DNA from: Enterocola sp045654205
GTDB taxonomy: Bacteria > Bacteroidota > Bacteroidia > Bacteroidales > Paludibacteraceae
Length of the DNA stretch: 60,249 nt
NCBI GenBank assembly: GCA_045654205.1
Contig: JAZOMZ010000015.1
Coordinates: 1 to 60,249 of the forward strand
Direction of reading: 5' to 3'
Positions within the stretch are counted from its first letter, which is position 1. The number at the start of each line of letters is the position of its first letter. The position numbers were made by a program, and so were the translations under genes. Below, piece by piece: positions 60,156 through 60,249 of this stretch. Below the pieces are notes generated by a model, which did no database searches, had not been told where the DNA came from, and worked only from the letters and a program-made list of their open reading frames with translations.

Positions 60156-60249
<94 letters not shown>

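Overview
The window is AT-rich chromosomal DNA from a member of the Bacteroidota, most likely the order Bacteroidales. The signs are promoters of the Bacteroidota type (TTTG, about 19-22 bp, then TAnnTTTG), an ATP synthase operon that begins with the beta and epsilon genes, a DUF5606 gene, a type IX secretion sorting domain, a Wzi-like barrel, indolepyruvate:ferredoxin oxidoreductase and a superoxide reductase. The last two fit an anaerobe, probably host- or sediment-associated. The species cannot be named from this sequence.

Layout. 1-2030: a PIN nuclease / HTH-ImmA-IrrE pair with a palindromic operator, enclosed by 55-bp direct repeats. 2033-7729: stand-alone genes (aldo/keto reductase, AAA-DUF4143 ATPase preceded by four phased repeats, a small repeat protein, nitroreductase, LMW phosphatase, an FG-GAP protein). 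7833-10029: metY-metA, the acetyl route to homocysteine. 10114-16899: a PhoRB-like two-component pair divergent from an operon for a porin and the Pst phosphate ABC transporter. 17035-18578: rplY, pth and an S4 protein. 18611-30899: a minus-strand envelope polysaccharide region (two glycosyltransferases, an ABC-2 exporter, three genes for a diacetamido-uronic acid type sugar, a Wzi-like barrel, an initiating sugar transferase), interrupted by superoxide reductase and two secreted proteins. 30907-33023: an rRNA methyltransferase and an MBL hydrolase. 33024-38150: an accessory island. 38189-40601: a His-rich metal-type TonB receptor and a small His/Cys-rich membrane protein. 40676-44823: dnaB, iorAB, DUF5606. 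Then tRNA-Asn, rfbACD-phoH-purC (45100-49315), the nine-gene atp operon (49446-56653), an acyl-CoA synthetase, an NhaC antiporter, and the 3' part of a 5S rRNA gene that enters from the right.

The most interesting part is the island at 33-38 kb. It encodes a BcgI-like restriction-modification system: one 639-residue protein carries both a PD-(D/E)XK nuclease and an N6-adenine methylase. The specificity gene is split by a run of eight G between its two target-recognition domains. With 9 or 6 G the two halves would join into one subunit of about 360 residues, so the system looks phase-variable and is captured here in the truncated state. A candidate structured leader RNA of about 300 nt, ending in an intrinsic terminator, lies immediately upstream of the operon. 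On the other side of the operon are an unrecognised protein, perhaps LPD3-like, and a duplicated 3' fragment of its gene carrying a different tail. Several families of short palindromic repeats recur in the intergenic DNA, including two that bracket atpE.
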